A stretch of DNA of 64,000 nucleotides from NCBI RefSeq assembly GCF_025370755.1, contig NZ_JAMXFC010000015.1, forward strand, positions 62,001-126,000, in the 5' to 3' direction. Numbering within the stretch: the first letter of the stretch is position 1; each line of letters begins with the position of its first letter. The notes beneath the pieces were generated by a model. It saw only the letters and a program-made list of their open reading frames with translations, did no database searches and was not told the DNA's origin. The position numbers were made by a program, and so were the translations under genes. The stretch is from Laspinema sp. D2d (GTDB lineage Bacteria; Cyanobacteriota; Cyanobacteriia; Cyanobacteriales; Laspinemataceae). Shown here piece after piece: positions 46,278-55,934 of this stretch.

Positions 46278-47105
46278 ATGGGATTAAATATTGGAATTAT
46301 TGGCTGTGGTTATGTGGGTACGGCGGTGGCACGTCGATGGCGGGAGTTTGGACATAGTATAACCGCTACAACAACGCGGAGCGATCGCATTCCCGAACTG
46401 CAACAGGTGGCGCAACAGGTGGTAGTGCTTAAGGGAAATGACTCAGAGGCCCTAGCATCAATGGTCCAAAACCAAGATGTCATCCTGTTAAGCATGGCCC
46501 CTTCCCGGGGAGGGGATTATCAAGAAACCTATCTGGAGACGGCGAAGACCCTAGTGCCGGTGTTGCAGCAATCCCCCCGAGTCCAACAGGTCATTTATAC
46601 CAGTAGTGCTTCGGTATATGGGGACCACCAGGGGGCATGGGTGGACGAAACTACCCCCCTGATACCGGGGAATGCGAATGGGAGGGTGTTAGCGCAGACA
46701 GAGGAGGTTTTATTAACCGCACAAAGCGATCGCCTGAATGTCTGTATTCTGCGGTTGGTGGGAATTTACGGACCCGATCGCCAACTGGTGAAATTTTTTA
46801 CTCGCTTTGCGGGTACGACTCGTCCGGGGAGTGGGGATTACTGGAGTAATTGGGTTCATCGCGAGGACATTGTAGAAGCGATCGCCTTTGTCTGTCTTCA
46901 CCGTTGCGCCGGAATTTACAATCTGGTGAATGATCTGCCGTTGCCTATGCACCAACTAATGGATCGCCTCTGCGAGATCCACAATTTGGCTCCCATTTCC
47001 TGGGACCCCTCGGTTCCCTCCGATCGCTCTTATAATGCCCGGGTCTCAAATCAGAAACTCAAAAATGCAGGGTTTCAAATCCAGTATCCCGAAACCCTCC
47101 TGTAA
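46278..47105 (+). CDS. NAD-dependent epimerase/dehydratase-like SDR
   Basis: 275 residues with a Rossmann motif at the start (IGIIGCGYVGTAVARRW, glycines at 9-15), the substrate loop YTSSASVYGDHQGAWVDE (about 110-127) with Ser and Tyr of the extended short-chain dehydrogenase active site, and RLVGIYGPDR. The usual Y-x3-K is not clear, as in YeeZ-type members, so catalytic competence is uncertain. Divergent from thioredoxin. Substrate unknown. Confidence 0.85.
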   Translation: MGLNIGIIGCGYVGTAVARRWREFGHSITATTTRSDRIPELQQVAQQVVVLKGNDSEALASMVQNQDVILLSMAPSRGGDYQETYLETAKTLVPVLQQSPRVQQVIYTSSASVYGDHQGAWVDETTPLIPGNANGRVLAQTEEVLLTAQSDRLNVCILRLVGIYGPDRQLVKFFTRFAGTTRPGSGDYWSNWVHREDIVEAIAFVCLHRCAGIYNLVNDLPLPMHQLMDRLCEIHNLAPISWDPSVPSDRSYNARVSNQKLKNAGFQIQYPETLL

Positions 47106-47203
47106 GGCGATCGCCACAGATTAGGGAGTGGGTACGGGATTCCATACATCGGACAACCATCCGGTTTCTGTTCCCAACCCCTTAGAATCTATACAGAAAG
47201 CAT

Positions 47204-47238
47204 GAGACACGCTCGCAATATCTAAAACGGCGTGTCTC
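47204..47238. terminator. Hairpin between convergent genes
   Basis: GAGACACG (47204-47211) pairs with CGTGTCTC (47231-47238), loop 19 nt. It lies between the SDR gene and the minus-strand zinc-ribbon gene. T-rich sequence follows at 47251-47258 on the plus strand, so it may end the SDR transcript. Confidence 0.45.
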
Positions 47239-47293
47239 TCAAGGACATAAATTTTTTCTAACCCAGGTAAATCATTATAGTCTATCTGCTGGC

Positions 47294-47515
47294 TTAAGCA
47301 ATGCTACGAGCTTCCACGGAGGATGTGCGGGAGGTCCGGGAGGAAATCGTGGAAAGATCGATTAAACGTTCTAGCTGCTGTACTCGCTGACGAGGTTGTA
47401 CCACCATTGCCGCTAGATCCGGCATTTCTTGCCAGCAATGGGGACAGAACCAATAAACACCACTATGACGAGCGTGGCGGAGTAAAGCACTAGAGCAGCA
47501 AGGGCAATTGTTCAT
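47294..47515 (-). CDS. Small zinc-ribbon protein, 73 residues
   Basis: Cysteine pairs NNCPCCSSALL (4-7) and WFCPHCWQEM (24-27) form a four-Cys zinc ribbon in the first 30 residues. A coiled or helical Gln/Arg segment (QPRQRVQQLERLIDL) and a Ser/Arg-rich tail follow. Small proteins with this opening (MNNCPCCS...) occur in cyanobacteria. Role unknown; zinc binding is inferred from the motif. Confidence 0.7.
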   Translation of the reverse strand: MNNCPCCSSALLRHARHSGVYWFCPHCWQEMPDLAAMVVQPRQRVQQLERLIDLSTISSRTSRTSSVEARSIA

Positions 47516-47629
47516 GATTTTTAAACCTGTTTGAGAATAGAAGAAAAGTCAGTAGAAACTTGTAAAGAGAAATGTGCAGTGCTGGAAATGTACGTGATTT
47601 TACGGAAGAAATTCGGGGGCTGCGTCGGG

Positions 47630-47857
47630 TTAATTTCCACCCAGACGGCCTGCTTTAGAGAAGTAAAATTTATCTAAACTAAGGACGAGTCCGATAATCA
47701 ATAACTGAACTAGCCAAGGTGCCAACGCAAACCCCCAAATAAAGCAAACCACCGCTGTTAAAGCTGCTAGTACAAACGGAACATCACTAGAAGCTCGTAA
47801 GTAAATCCAGACTGATCCAAAAGAGATGGTTAAGAGGGCAAGGTAGGCGGAGGGCAT
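47630..47857 (-). CDS. Small membrane protein, 75 residues
   Basis: Two to three hydrophobic helices (AYLALLTISFGSVWIYLRAS, then FVLAALTAVVCFIWGFALAP and LVQLLIIGLVLSLDKFYF), no signal-peptide cleavage pattern. The lysine-containing C-terminus probably faces the cytoplasm. No family recognised. It lies 114 bp downstream of no same-strand gene, so it is probably independent. Confidence 0.6.
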   Translation of the reverse strand: MPSAYLALLTISFGSVWIYLRASSDVPFVLAALTAVVCFIWGFALAPWLVQLLIIGLVLSLDKFYFSKAGRLGGN

Positions 47858-48856
47858 GGCTAGGGACTCCTGGGTACTTAATCGTTAGTACAGTTCGAGC
47901 TGAATTAAGCTCTATGATTGAAGTTAAAGCAAGAATGTGAAGATAGCGTGAAGAGAACGGGAAAAATAGAGATTTTTTTATTTTTTTTTTGAGCAAACCA
48001 TTTTCCGCGAGAGTTCAGGTCTTTTTTCCCTTTTTTGGCCGCTAGAAATCAGAGAAATGGTGGAGCTATCCAAGAGGGATCGCAGAGGAGCAGCTAAGAA
48101 TGAAGGGTAACGGTTTGTATTCGGGATCCCCACCCTGTCTTTTATACTCATCCAGTGTCCCCGATTGGGATGTCTAAATATTGATAAATACCGGCTTTTT
48201 TTAATCTATCTAAAGGAGGATTTAACCGCCCTAGAATCAAGGGGAAAAAATTGAGGAAGGGTTGAAGTGGGGGTCAAACATTGCTTCGGGGATCACTGGA
48301 CTCGGAGTCCTGGGGTTGCTAAAGGTGCGCTTGCTTTTGCACTCAGGTTAATCTGGGGATTCCCTCTTCTTCTGCTGTATGGAAAAAGGCCGGGGAGGTC
48401 TTTTATCCCCATGAATGAGGGGAATGGGATAAAGGGGAAAAAGAGGAGGGCTACAAAGAGATTCTCGGGGCAATGGTGGAACTCCTGGGGGAGAGACAAT
48501 CCGATCGCCGGAGTGATGGAGGGAGGCGTGCAAAGAAAGACTTTCCCCATCCTGGACTATAGAGGGATCGGAGCAATCGCTACCGCAGTCCCGAGGTTCT
48601 CCAGGGATAAATACCTCCTCATTTGTGCAGGGTTTAGGAAAATTTGGGCGTTAAACTGGGGGCTAATTAGATTAGAAAACCCCTGACGATAGTAGGGATG
48701 AGTGATGGTTCAAGGGAGAGAGGAACAGAGGAAAGAATGAATGAGTACCGCATAAAAGGAAGGGGGAAAAAAATTCCCCCTTCCCTGATTGGTCCGCTGG
48801 AGTCGGGAGTAAACACTGTCCGACTCGAAGGTCATTAAAACTGTAAATGAATCAAA
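47858..48856. other. About 1 kb with no supported gene
   Basis: Contains a T-rich run at 47974-47990 and a plus-strand ORF at 48267-48686 (139 codons) that lacks a Shine-Dalgarno, family features or typical composition, and overlaps minus-strand ORFs of similar length. I do not call it a gene. Several G-rich stretches and short inverted repeats are present. Confidence 0.4.
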
Positions 48857-49108
48857 TCACAGGTCATTTGCGATCGTAAGTTCAGTCGGTTGACAGCGGT
48901 GAATATAAACAGCAAACCCTTGAGCACCTTCACTTTCGAGATCCTCAAGGTAGCCCCCTTTATAGCACTCCGCTTCTTTGGCACTCATAAAGGGTCCAAA
49001 GTAGTAAGTACAAGTTGGTTCTGCGGTAACGATTTCAATCCACCAAGCGATTCCCAGCTTTTCCAAATAAGAAGTGAAAGCTTGTTCAATCGTTTCTGCT
49101 ATTTTCAT
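48857..49108 (-). CDS. DUF1816 domain protein
   Basis: 83 residues from ATG 49108, with GGAG about 7-11 nt upstream; a TTG one codon earlier is possible. The whole protein matches DUF1816: LGIAWWIEIVTAEPTCTYYFGPFMSAKEAECYKGGYLEDLESEGAQGFAVYIHRC. The family is cyanobacterial, often near phycobilisome or stress genes, of unknown function. It has two conserved Cys. Standing alone here. Confidence 0.85.
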   Translation of the reverse strand: MKIAETIEQAFTSYLEKLGIAWWIEIVTAEPTCTYYFGPFMSAKEAECYKGGYLEDLESEGAQGFAVYIHRCQPTELTIANDL

Positions 49109-49243
49109 CAAGGCGCTCCGCGATATATGAATCTATACTTATGAGGGTGATTGTACGCAAAAAAGAGTTTGCGAACCGCTAATCGGGACACATTTTAAAA
49201 AATAATCATAAAGAAGTTGTGAATCAATGAAAGAGCGGGGAGA

Positions 49244-49624
49244 TTAGGGTTCCCAACCGAGGGCCGAGGCTACTTGAGCGGCTAGATTCATGGGTTCAAA
49301 GGGCTTGGCAATCACCGAGTTGACACCCAGTTCTGAAAAGCGGCGTTGATCGGCATAAAGCACTTTTGCGGTGAGCAGAATTACCGGAATTTGTTGGGTG
49401 GAGGGATTAGCCTGGAGCTTTTTAAACGTAGCAGGGCCATCCATATCCGGCATCATCACATCCAGGAGAATTGCATCCGGCTGTTTGGCTTCAGCCACCA
49501 GGAGTCCCTCATTCCCTGAACTGGCGGTGAGCACTTCCCATCCTCCAACCATTTCCAGGCTGAGTTGAGCCACTTCCCGGATATCATCTTCATCATCAAT
49601 CACTAAAATACGTTTAAAACTCAC
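49244..49624 (-). CDS. CheY-like single-domain response regulator
   Basis: 126 residues, only a receiver: IDDEDD (9-14) acidic pocket, DAILLDVMMPDMDG (phospho-acceptor Asp55), Thr85 in LLTAK and Lys107 in AKPFEP. No output domain, so it acts through protein contact. It lies 375 bp downstream of the very large histidine kinase on the same strand, which makes that kinase a likely phosphate donor. Co-transcription is possible but the gap is long. Confidence 0.93.
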   Translation of the reverse strand: MSFKRILVIDDEDDIREVAQLSLEMVGGWEVLTASSGNEGLLVAEAKQPDAILLDVMMPDMDGPATFKKLQANPSTQQIPVILLTAKVLYADQRRFSELGVNSVIAKPFEPMNLAAQVASALGWEP

Positions 49625-49998
49625 GCAGACCTCCTGAAAAAAATGGATGCCCTGACTCGGACGAAGCGGGGCGAGAAATTAAAAATTACACAGGGGAGAA
49701 ACCCGGGACAATGCGCGGACACCATGTCAGGATTGATCCGATCGCCCGAAGATTTAAGGGAAAATGTACCCGATTGTGCCAGGACCACAGCAAAAGATGA
49801 TCTATCCTTCTCCTAGAATTCCTGTTGGAATCCCGGCATTGGCGATCGCTTGTTTGCTTGAATGCTGGAAACAGCTTCTTTATTTTAACGGGCAAGAGGG
49901 CACCCACCGGGCAACTTCCCGATCTTTAGGGGTCCGTCCAGTCCTCCAATCTGTCCCGAATCAGGCCGGGATAGAGGGAGTTGAAGGATTGAAGGGAA
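49625..49998. other. Spacer between response regulator and kinase
   Basis: No gene or clear terminator seen. Contains one HIP1-related site near 49842. Confidence 0.35.
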
Positions 49999-52900
49999 TC
50001 ACGATCGCGGTTTCAAGCGCGCAATCACCTCAACAATCGGCGACGGAGTAGCCGAATTAACCCGGGGGTCTGGGTGGGCGGGTCCCGGGTGATCCGGAGT
50101 CAATCGTTCTTCCCGGCGATCGCCTGATTCTACCGCAATCCCTGGGCCTGGGGTTGCGGTCCCCGTCCAATCGGCATTTTCCCCTTCTGAGTCCGGATTT
50201 TGTCGTTCCACCGGCAGGGTGAAATAGAACGAACTGCCCTCACCCACGATACTTTCTACCCAAATCTGCCCGCCGTGATGTTCGACAATACTCCGACAAA
50301 TCGCTAATCCCAAACCTGTCCCGCCCTTATTGCGAGAATCCGAAGCATCAACTTGTTGGAAGCGTTCAAAAATTGTCTCTAGTTTATCCCGAGGAATACC
50401 CCGGCCCTGATCTTTAATCTGAAACAGCACTTCGGGAGTCTGGGAATCCAGGAAATCCAGAGACTCCGCAGAAGTGAGAGAGGCGGACAACCAAACCTGA
50501 CCCCCTTCCGGGGAGAACTTGAGGGCATTACTCAGCAAATTGGTTAAAACCTGAAAAATGCGATCGGGATCCGCCCACAGTTGCACCGGAATCGGGTTCA
50601 CGCAGATGGTGACCCCGGCCTTATCCGCCATTGTCCGCATGGCATCCGCTGCTAAGATCGTCAAATCCGCAGCATTGCAATACTGTTCCACCATCGTCAC
50701 TTTACCGGACTGGATGCGCTCTAAATCCAGAATGTCATTAATTAAGCGCACCAAGCGATCGGTATTAGAGACCGCAATTTGTAACATTCGCCCTGCCTTT
50801 TCCGGATAGGACTCCAGCAGTCCATTCGCCAGGAGACCCAAAGACCCGCGAATCGAAGTCAACGGCGTTCGGAGTTCATGACTCACCACGGAAATGAATT
50901 CATCCTTCATCCGTTCCACCCCCTGACGTTCCGTAATATCCTTGAAGGTGAGGACCGCCCCTTTGATTTCATTTTGTTCTTGAATCGGGGTCGTGATATA
51001 TTCCACGGGAAAGCTCGTCCCATCCTTGCGCCAAAACACGGCGGTGCCGTGATGAACGGACCCATCGGAAATCGCCGCATACAGCGGGGGCGCTAAACAG
51101 TCTCCACCGCCATCCCGAGGATCACCCAGGTCCTGGGGTAGAAAGTTTGACCCCAAAATCAGGGTCAGTGGTGCGCCCAACAATTCCCCCATTGAATAGC
51201 CCAACATCTTCGTAGCAGCGGGATTGATAAAAGTGGTATTGCCGCGAATATCCATGCCGCAGATGCCTTCCCCGGCGGAATTTAAAATCAACTCATTTTG
51301 ATGGCGCAGACGTTCCAGGGAATCCTCGACCCGCTTGAGGTCCGTCACATCCCGGGCGATCGTGGAAACCCCGGTAATCCGCCCTGCCGCATCTTTAATC
51401 GGAGAAATCGTCAGGGAGACATAGATGGGCGAACCTTCTTTCTTCAAATGCACCGTTTCATAATGATCAATGCTTGACCCTTGGCGAATCCCCTCCAACA
51501 GACGCAACTCGCTCTCTTGGCGATCGGGCAAAATCAAAATTGAAATCGATCGCCCCTTCACTTCCTCGGCAGTATAGCCATAAATTCTCTGAGCCCCGGC
51601 ATTCCAGCTTAAAATCATCCCCTCTAAGGTCTTGCCGATAATTGCATCATCGGAAGACTCCACAATAGATGCCAGACGCAGACGTTCCTCCTCCACCTGT
51701 TTGCGTTCCGTCACATCCCGCCCAATCACGACCAATCCTTTGCGACTGCCATCGCTGTGAAACAGGGGCACTTTCAGGGTATCTAAAATCACCTCAGCGC
51801 CATCAGAACAGGGAATCACTTCTTCCTGATGGGAGAGAATTCCATGTTTCCAGGCTTCCTCATCGGACTGGGCACATTCCAAAAACGCATCGCGATAAAA
51901 CGAGTTTAACTCCCCTATTTCGGTATCTTTTTTCCCCTGATAATCCAAATCTTCCATGTCAAAGACTTTGAGCATCGCTTGGTTAGCTTCTAACCAAGCC
52001 CCGCGACCATCTTTAAAACAGATCGCATCAGGCATGGCATTAATTAAGGTTCGCAATTGATCTTCACTTTCTCGCAAGGCGGCCTCAGTCTGTTTCCGGT
52101 CGGTAATATCAGTTAATACACAGATCGACCCGACTCGTTGATTGTTTTCATCGGTGACTGCATCCGCCCGCAACCAGATTGAAATGGTATTGACTGGACT
52201 GGGATCGCCCCCTAGGGGTAAGACAAAAGACCGATGAGTTCGTCCGTGCATCAGCACTTCTGCACTCCAACTATTGCCCTGGTGAATCAGATTAAAAACG
52301 TCTTGACCCAAGGTGGAATCGACAAATAAAGAGGGCAGTCCACCGGCTTGGTTGAGTTCTTCGACGGTGGATTCAAATAACTCTAAAAAGGCGCGGTTAT
52401 GATAGATAGCCTGCCCGGTAATATCGAGGGTGAGGACCGCATCACTGGTACTTTCCACCGCTTGGGTGACGCGGATTAAGGCTTGCTGGGCTTGTTCTCG
52501 GCGGGAAATTTCGGTTCTTAACCGTTCATTGATCCGCTGGAGTTCGGCAGTGCGATCGGCGACCAGTTCTTCGAGGTGGTTGCGGTAGAGTCGGAGTTCT
52601 TCTTCGGCTTGTTTGCGTTCAGTGATATCTTCGACTAAGCCGATCGCAAATTGCCAAGCGTTTTGAGTATCTCGCATGGAAGAGACACTTAGCCGGACCC
52701 AGACGCAGTGTCCTTGAGCATGGATGTAGCGTTTTTCCAGTTGGTAGCGATCGCGCTCACCGGCGAGGAGTTCCTGAAACAGTTGTCCGCTAATGGGTTG
52801 GTCCTCGGGATAAGTAATCGAGTCAAAGCTAAACTCCCGTAACTGAGCCTGACTATACCCCAGCATCCCTTGGAGGGCCGGATTGGTTTGCAGAAATCGT

Positions 52901-55167
52901 CCCTCTAAATCTGTGATTTTCATGCCGATCGCCGCCCCCTCGAAGATGGTGCGGAATCGATGTTCACTCTCCCGCAGGGCCTCTTCTGCTTGTTTGCGTT
53001 CGGTGATATCCCGGCAGGTATAAAGCAGGGTTCCGCCTTCAATCTCCACAGGTTTGACGCTCACGAGTAAGGTCTTGGGGTTACCTTGTTTATCGAGGAT
53101 GGTCCGTTCCAGGTTGTGAATTTCTCCGAGGCGCTGTAGTTCTTCCTCATCAAATAGGTCATCCCCGAGGAGGTCGCTAATATGGCCCCATTGTTGAGCT
53201 TCTTGTACGGAATAGTCACAGATGAAGCGGACTGCCGGACTAATATAGGTCAGCGCCCCATTGCGATCGGTGATAAACACCGCTTCGGAGATATTGCTCA
53301 GGGTGATCCGGTGGAGTTCCTCACTGGCGCGTAAAGCGGCCTCCATCCGCTTGCGATCGCTCAAATCCCGGGCCACCGTCAGCAGGTTTAAGATACCGTT
53401 GTTTTCCCCAATCGGGGTGGCCGCTAATTCCACGGGTACGATGGTCCCATCGAGGCGCAAAAACTGTTGTTCGATAAAGGGAACCGCTTGATGTTCGCTT
53501 AAAATCTGCTCAATTCCTTCCTCCACCAGGGCGCGTTTTTCAGGATGGATGAAATCCAGGACGGGTAACCCCACCAAGGCGGACGGGGTGGCGGCCCCAA
53601 GGAGTTTGGCTCCGGCGGTGTTAATAAAGTCGATTTTGCCGCCACTGTGGACAATAATGGCTTCTGGGGAGAGTTCGACTAACCGCCGGTAACGCTCCTC
53701 ACTTTTAGCCAGGGCAGATTCGGCCCTTTGGCGTTCAGCGCGATCGCGCAGGGCGACAATGCCGTATGCAAGGTCATTGGCGAGTTCTTCTAAGAGCTCA
53801 ACTTCGGCAATATCAAAAGCATTGGCGGTTCCTGAATAAATCCGCAGGGAACCAAAGGTTTTGTCTTTACCAATCAGGGGCAGCGCAATGGTGGAGTGTA
53901 ACCCTTGCTGAAGGGCCAATTCTCGCCAAGGGGCAAAACTCGGTTCGGTTTGGATATTTTGTACCAAGCAACATTTACCCGTCTGAATGCAGGTGCGGGT
54001 CATGCCTGCAAATTCTTGGTTCAGTTTCCAGAATGTCTGGATTTGGTGTAAATACTCCTGGGCATCTCCGGCATAGGCGGCAGGTTGCAAGGGTCGTTGT
54101 TGCCCCGATTGCGCTGGTTCTTCCGCTTCAGACAAGGCAACCCAAGCCAGTCGATAGCCCCCCGTTTCAACGATGATCCGGCAGATCTCGTGGAGGAGTT
54201 CGGATTCTTCCTGGGCACGAACCATGACTTGATTGCATTCCCAGATGGTGGTGAGGGCACGGTTGAGGGAACAGAGTTCCATTTCTACGGCTTTGCGATC
54301 GCTCAGATCATGAGCAATCACAGAAAATCCCACTAATTGTCCTTGCGGGTCTTGCAATGCCGAGAGAGTGATATTGGCCCAAAACTGCGTTCCATTCCGT
54401 CGCCTGCGCCATCCTTCATCTTCACATTGTCCGGCGGTGGCAACCAGTTGTAGTTCTTGCTGGGGTTTACCTGTAGCAATATCTTCCGGGGGATAAAAAC
54501 AGGAAAAGTGATGACCGATAATCTCTGGGGAGGAATAACCCAGCAGTCTTTGTGCCCCTCGATTCCAACTGGCAATCCGTCCGGTGGAATCCAGGAGAAA
54601 AATCGCGTAGTCACGAATTTCTTCCACAAAGGCGCGGAAGAGTTGATCGTTTTGTTGTTGGTGGCGTTGTAAATAGGGGCTGCGGGCGATCGCGGATTCC
54701 CGGTGTTCGGGGGGATGATCCGCCCCAATGGAGGGGGACTCGGGATGGCTAACCCGGACTCTGGTGCTTAAGAGTTTTTCAACTCGCCACAAGAGTTCTT
54801 CGGGCTGGATCGGGGCGGCGATCGCATCGTCATATCTCCTACCTCCAAGGGGTTGAGCCTGGGTTGCGCCTTCTTCCGCTTCTGGGGGGGATTGCAAAAT
54901 GCCCCACTCTCCGGGATGAATCACCAGCAACAGGGGAACATCCCCCCCGAGGCAGGGATGTCCCCCTTCCCCAGACCCCCGGTTAGCCGCCAACCCGAGG
55001 CGATCGCCAATGCACAAGTCTAGGCGATTCCAGCCCAGGCGGACTTCACCCGCCTCCCTCTCCACCGGGTTTGATTCTACCGTTACTACTTCGTAATGTT
55101 GCCCTAACTGCTGGATCAGCAGATAACGGGTGTGTTGTTCCTCGATTAGGAGCAAAATGCGGTTCAT
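49999..55167 (-). CDS. Multi-sensor histidine kinase, eight PAS and one GAF domain
   Basis: 1722 residues. Residues about 1-140 look like a degenerate receiver (MNRILLLIEEQHTRYLLIQQ; the usual Asp pair is missing). Next: PAS (about 175-295), GAF (about 315-480), then seven more PAS/PAC units, four of them joined by DITERKQ/DLSDRK linkers, with a coiled coil after the fourth PAS. HisKA has the H-box SVVSHELRTPL (His1430), and HATPase_c has NLLSNALKF, DQGRGIPRDKLETIFERF and GTGLGLAICRSI. There is no membrane segment, so sensing is cytoplasmic. The tail is Pro/Asp-rich. The ligands cannot be told from sequence. Confidence 0.92.
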   Translation of the reverse strand: MNRILLLIEEQHTRYLLIQQLGQHYEVVTVESNPVEREAGEVRLGWNRLDLCIGDRLGLAANRGSGEGGHPCLGGDVPLLLVIHPGEWGILQSPPEAEEGATQAQPLGGRRYDDAIAAPIQPEELLWRVEKLLSTRVRVSHPESPSIGADHPPEHRESAIARSPYLQRHQQQNDQLFRAFVEEIRDYAIFLLDSTGRIASWNRGAQRLLGYSSPEIIGHHFSCFYPPEDIATGKPQQELQLVATAGQCEDEGWRRRRNGTQFWANITLSALQDPQGQLVGFSVIAHDLSDRKAVEMELCSLNRALTTIWECNQVMVRAQEESELLHEICRIIVETGGYRLAWVALSEAEEPAQSGQQRPLQPAAYAGDAQEYLHQIQTFWKLNQEFAGMTRTCIQTGKCCLVQNIQTEPSFAPWRELALQQGLHSTIALPLIGKDKTFGSLRIYSGTANAFDIAEVELLEELANDLAYGIVALRDRAERQRAESALAKSEERYRRLVELSPEAIIVHSGGKIDFINTAGAKLLGAATPSALVGLPVLDFIHPEKRALVEEGIEQILSEHQAVPFIEQQFLRLDGTIVPVELAATPIGENNGILNLLTVARDLSDRKRMEAALRASEELHRITLSNISEAVFITDRNGALTYISPAVRFICDYSVQEAQQWGHISDLLGDDLFDEEELQRLGEIHNLERTILDKQGNPKTLLVSVKPVEIEGGTLLYTCRDITERKQAEEALRESEHRFRTIFEGAAIGMKITDLEGRFLQTNPALQGMLGYSQAQLREFSFDSITYPEDQPISGQLFQELLAGERDRYQLEKRYIHAQGHCVWVRLSVSSMRDTQNAWQFAIGLVEDITERKQAEEELRLYRNHLEELVADRTAELQRINERLRTEISRREQAQQALIRVTQAVESTSDAVLTLDITGQAIYHNRAFLELFESTVEELNQAGGLPSLFVDSTLGQDVFNLIHQGNSWSAEVLMHGRTHRSFVLPLGGDPSPVNTISIWLRADAVTDENNQRVGSICVLTDITDRKQTEAALRESEDQLRTLINAMPDAICFKDGRGAWLEANQAMLKVFDMEDLDYQGKKDTEIGELNSFYRDAFLECAQSDEEAWKHGILSHQEEVIPCSDGAEVILDTLKVPLFHSDGSRKGLVVIGRDVTERKQVEEERLRLASIVESSDDAIIGKTLEGMILSWNAGAQRIYGYTAEEVKGRSISILILPDRQESELRLLEGIRQGSSIDHYETVHLKKEGSPIYVSLTISPIKDAAGRITGVSTIARDVTDLKRVEDSLERLRHQNELILNSAGEGICGMDIRGNTTFINPAATKMLGYSMGELLGAPLTLILGSNFLPQDLGDPRDGGGDCLAPPLYAAISDGSVHHGTAVFWRKDGTSFPVEYITTPIQEQNEIKGAVLTFKDITERQGVERMKDEFISVVSHELRTPLTSIRGSLGLLANGLLESYPEKAGRMLQIAVSNTDRLVRLINDILDLERIQSGKVTMVEQYCNAADLTILAADAMRTMADKAGVTICVNPIPVQLWADPDRIFQVLTNLLSNALKFSPEGGQVWLSASLTSAESLDFLDSQTPEVLFQIKDQGRGIPRDKLETIFERFQQVDASDSRNKGGTGLGLAICRSIVEHHGGQIWVESIVGEGSSFYFTLPVERQNPDSEGENADWTGTATPGPGIAVESGDRREERLTPDHPGPAHPDPRVNSATPSPIVEVIARLKPRS

Positions 55168-55934
55168 AATTCACCCTAGTGGTTGCAGCTCCGTCTATCC
55201 TGATTGTGAATCACAGTGTCGGAGGATGGAACGTTTTTCAGCCGATGGCTTCCTTTCGCTTCCTCTCTACCTCGGTTGGTCTTTGCTCTATAGAAGTTCT
55301 TTCACCCCTGGATCCGGCACGATTTCCCTGGTGCTGTTTCATAGCCCAAATTGCTCGGCGTAGACCCCCTGGGCGATCGCGCTTTTGGGTCCTGGGGTTT
55401 GGGTTAACCCCTGATCTCGATATTCCGAATCGTTCCCCAAATAAATATCGCTATATTTTTAGTTTAAATCATTCCTGTAGGGGTTAAAACTAAATTCGCC
55501 CTACATTTTCTAAGAAAGAGGGTGGCGCAAAATTGTCCAATTGAGTGAGACCCGGGAGAACTTCAGATCCTTCTTCAAACTCCCGACTCTTGCTGCTTTG
55601 TCTTTCTGTGTTTTTTACGGTTGGGGGGATTTAGCCTGTTAAGTTTTGAGGAGTTCGAGGAGTATGGAGAAAATTTGATCTCAGTTACTCTGTTTACAGT
55701 AATTTTCCCTCCCTGCTTTGTCAAGTCCGAGTTTAGAGAATCGCGATCGGTTGATCACTTAACCCTAGCTCGAAACTCGCGGAAATTGCCACTCCCCATC
55801 CCGACTTTATTGTTAATTTTTATTAAAAATAGGGGATGTTTTTTTTCCTTTCAACTGGCCTAGTTAGAGGGTTGGACCCCCTACGACTAGGGGGGTAGGG
55901 GGCAATTTCGGGAGCGCATGAACGCCCTAGAAAA
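55168..55934. other. Spacer with a hairpin, no gene recognised
   Basis: CCCCCTA (55877-55883) and TAGGGGG (55888-55894) pair with a 4-nt loop about 40 bp after the dacB stop and may end that transcript. The 80-codon plus-strand ORF at 55621-55863 and the one at 55179-55487 are not supported. Confidence 0.4.

Noticed and set aside
48267-48686. 139-codon plus-strand ORF
   Set aside because: No ribosome-binding site, no recognisable domain, overlapped by minus-strand ORFs of similar length; composition looks like G-rich spacer.
55621-55863. 80-codon plus-strand ORF
   Set aside because: No Shine-Dalgarno, no family features, ends in a repeat-like hairpin region.
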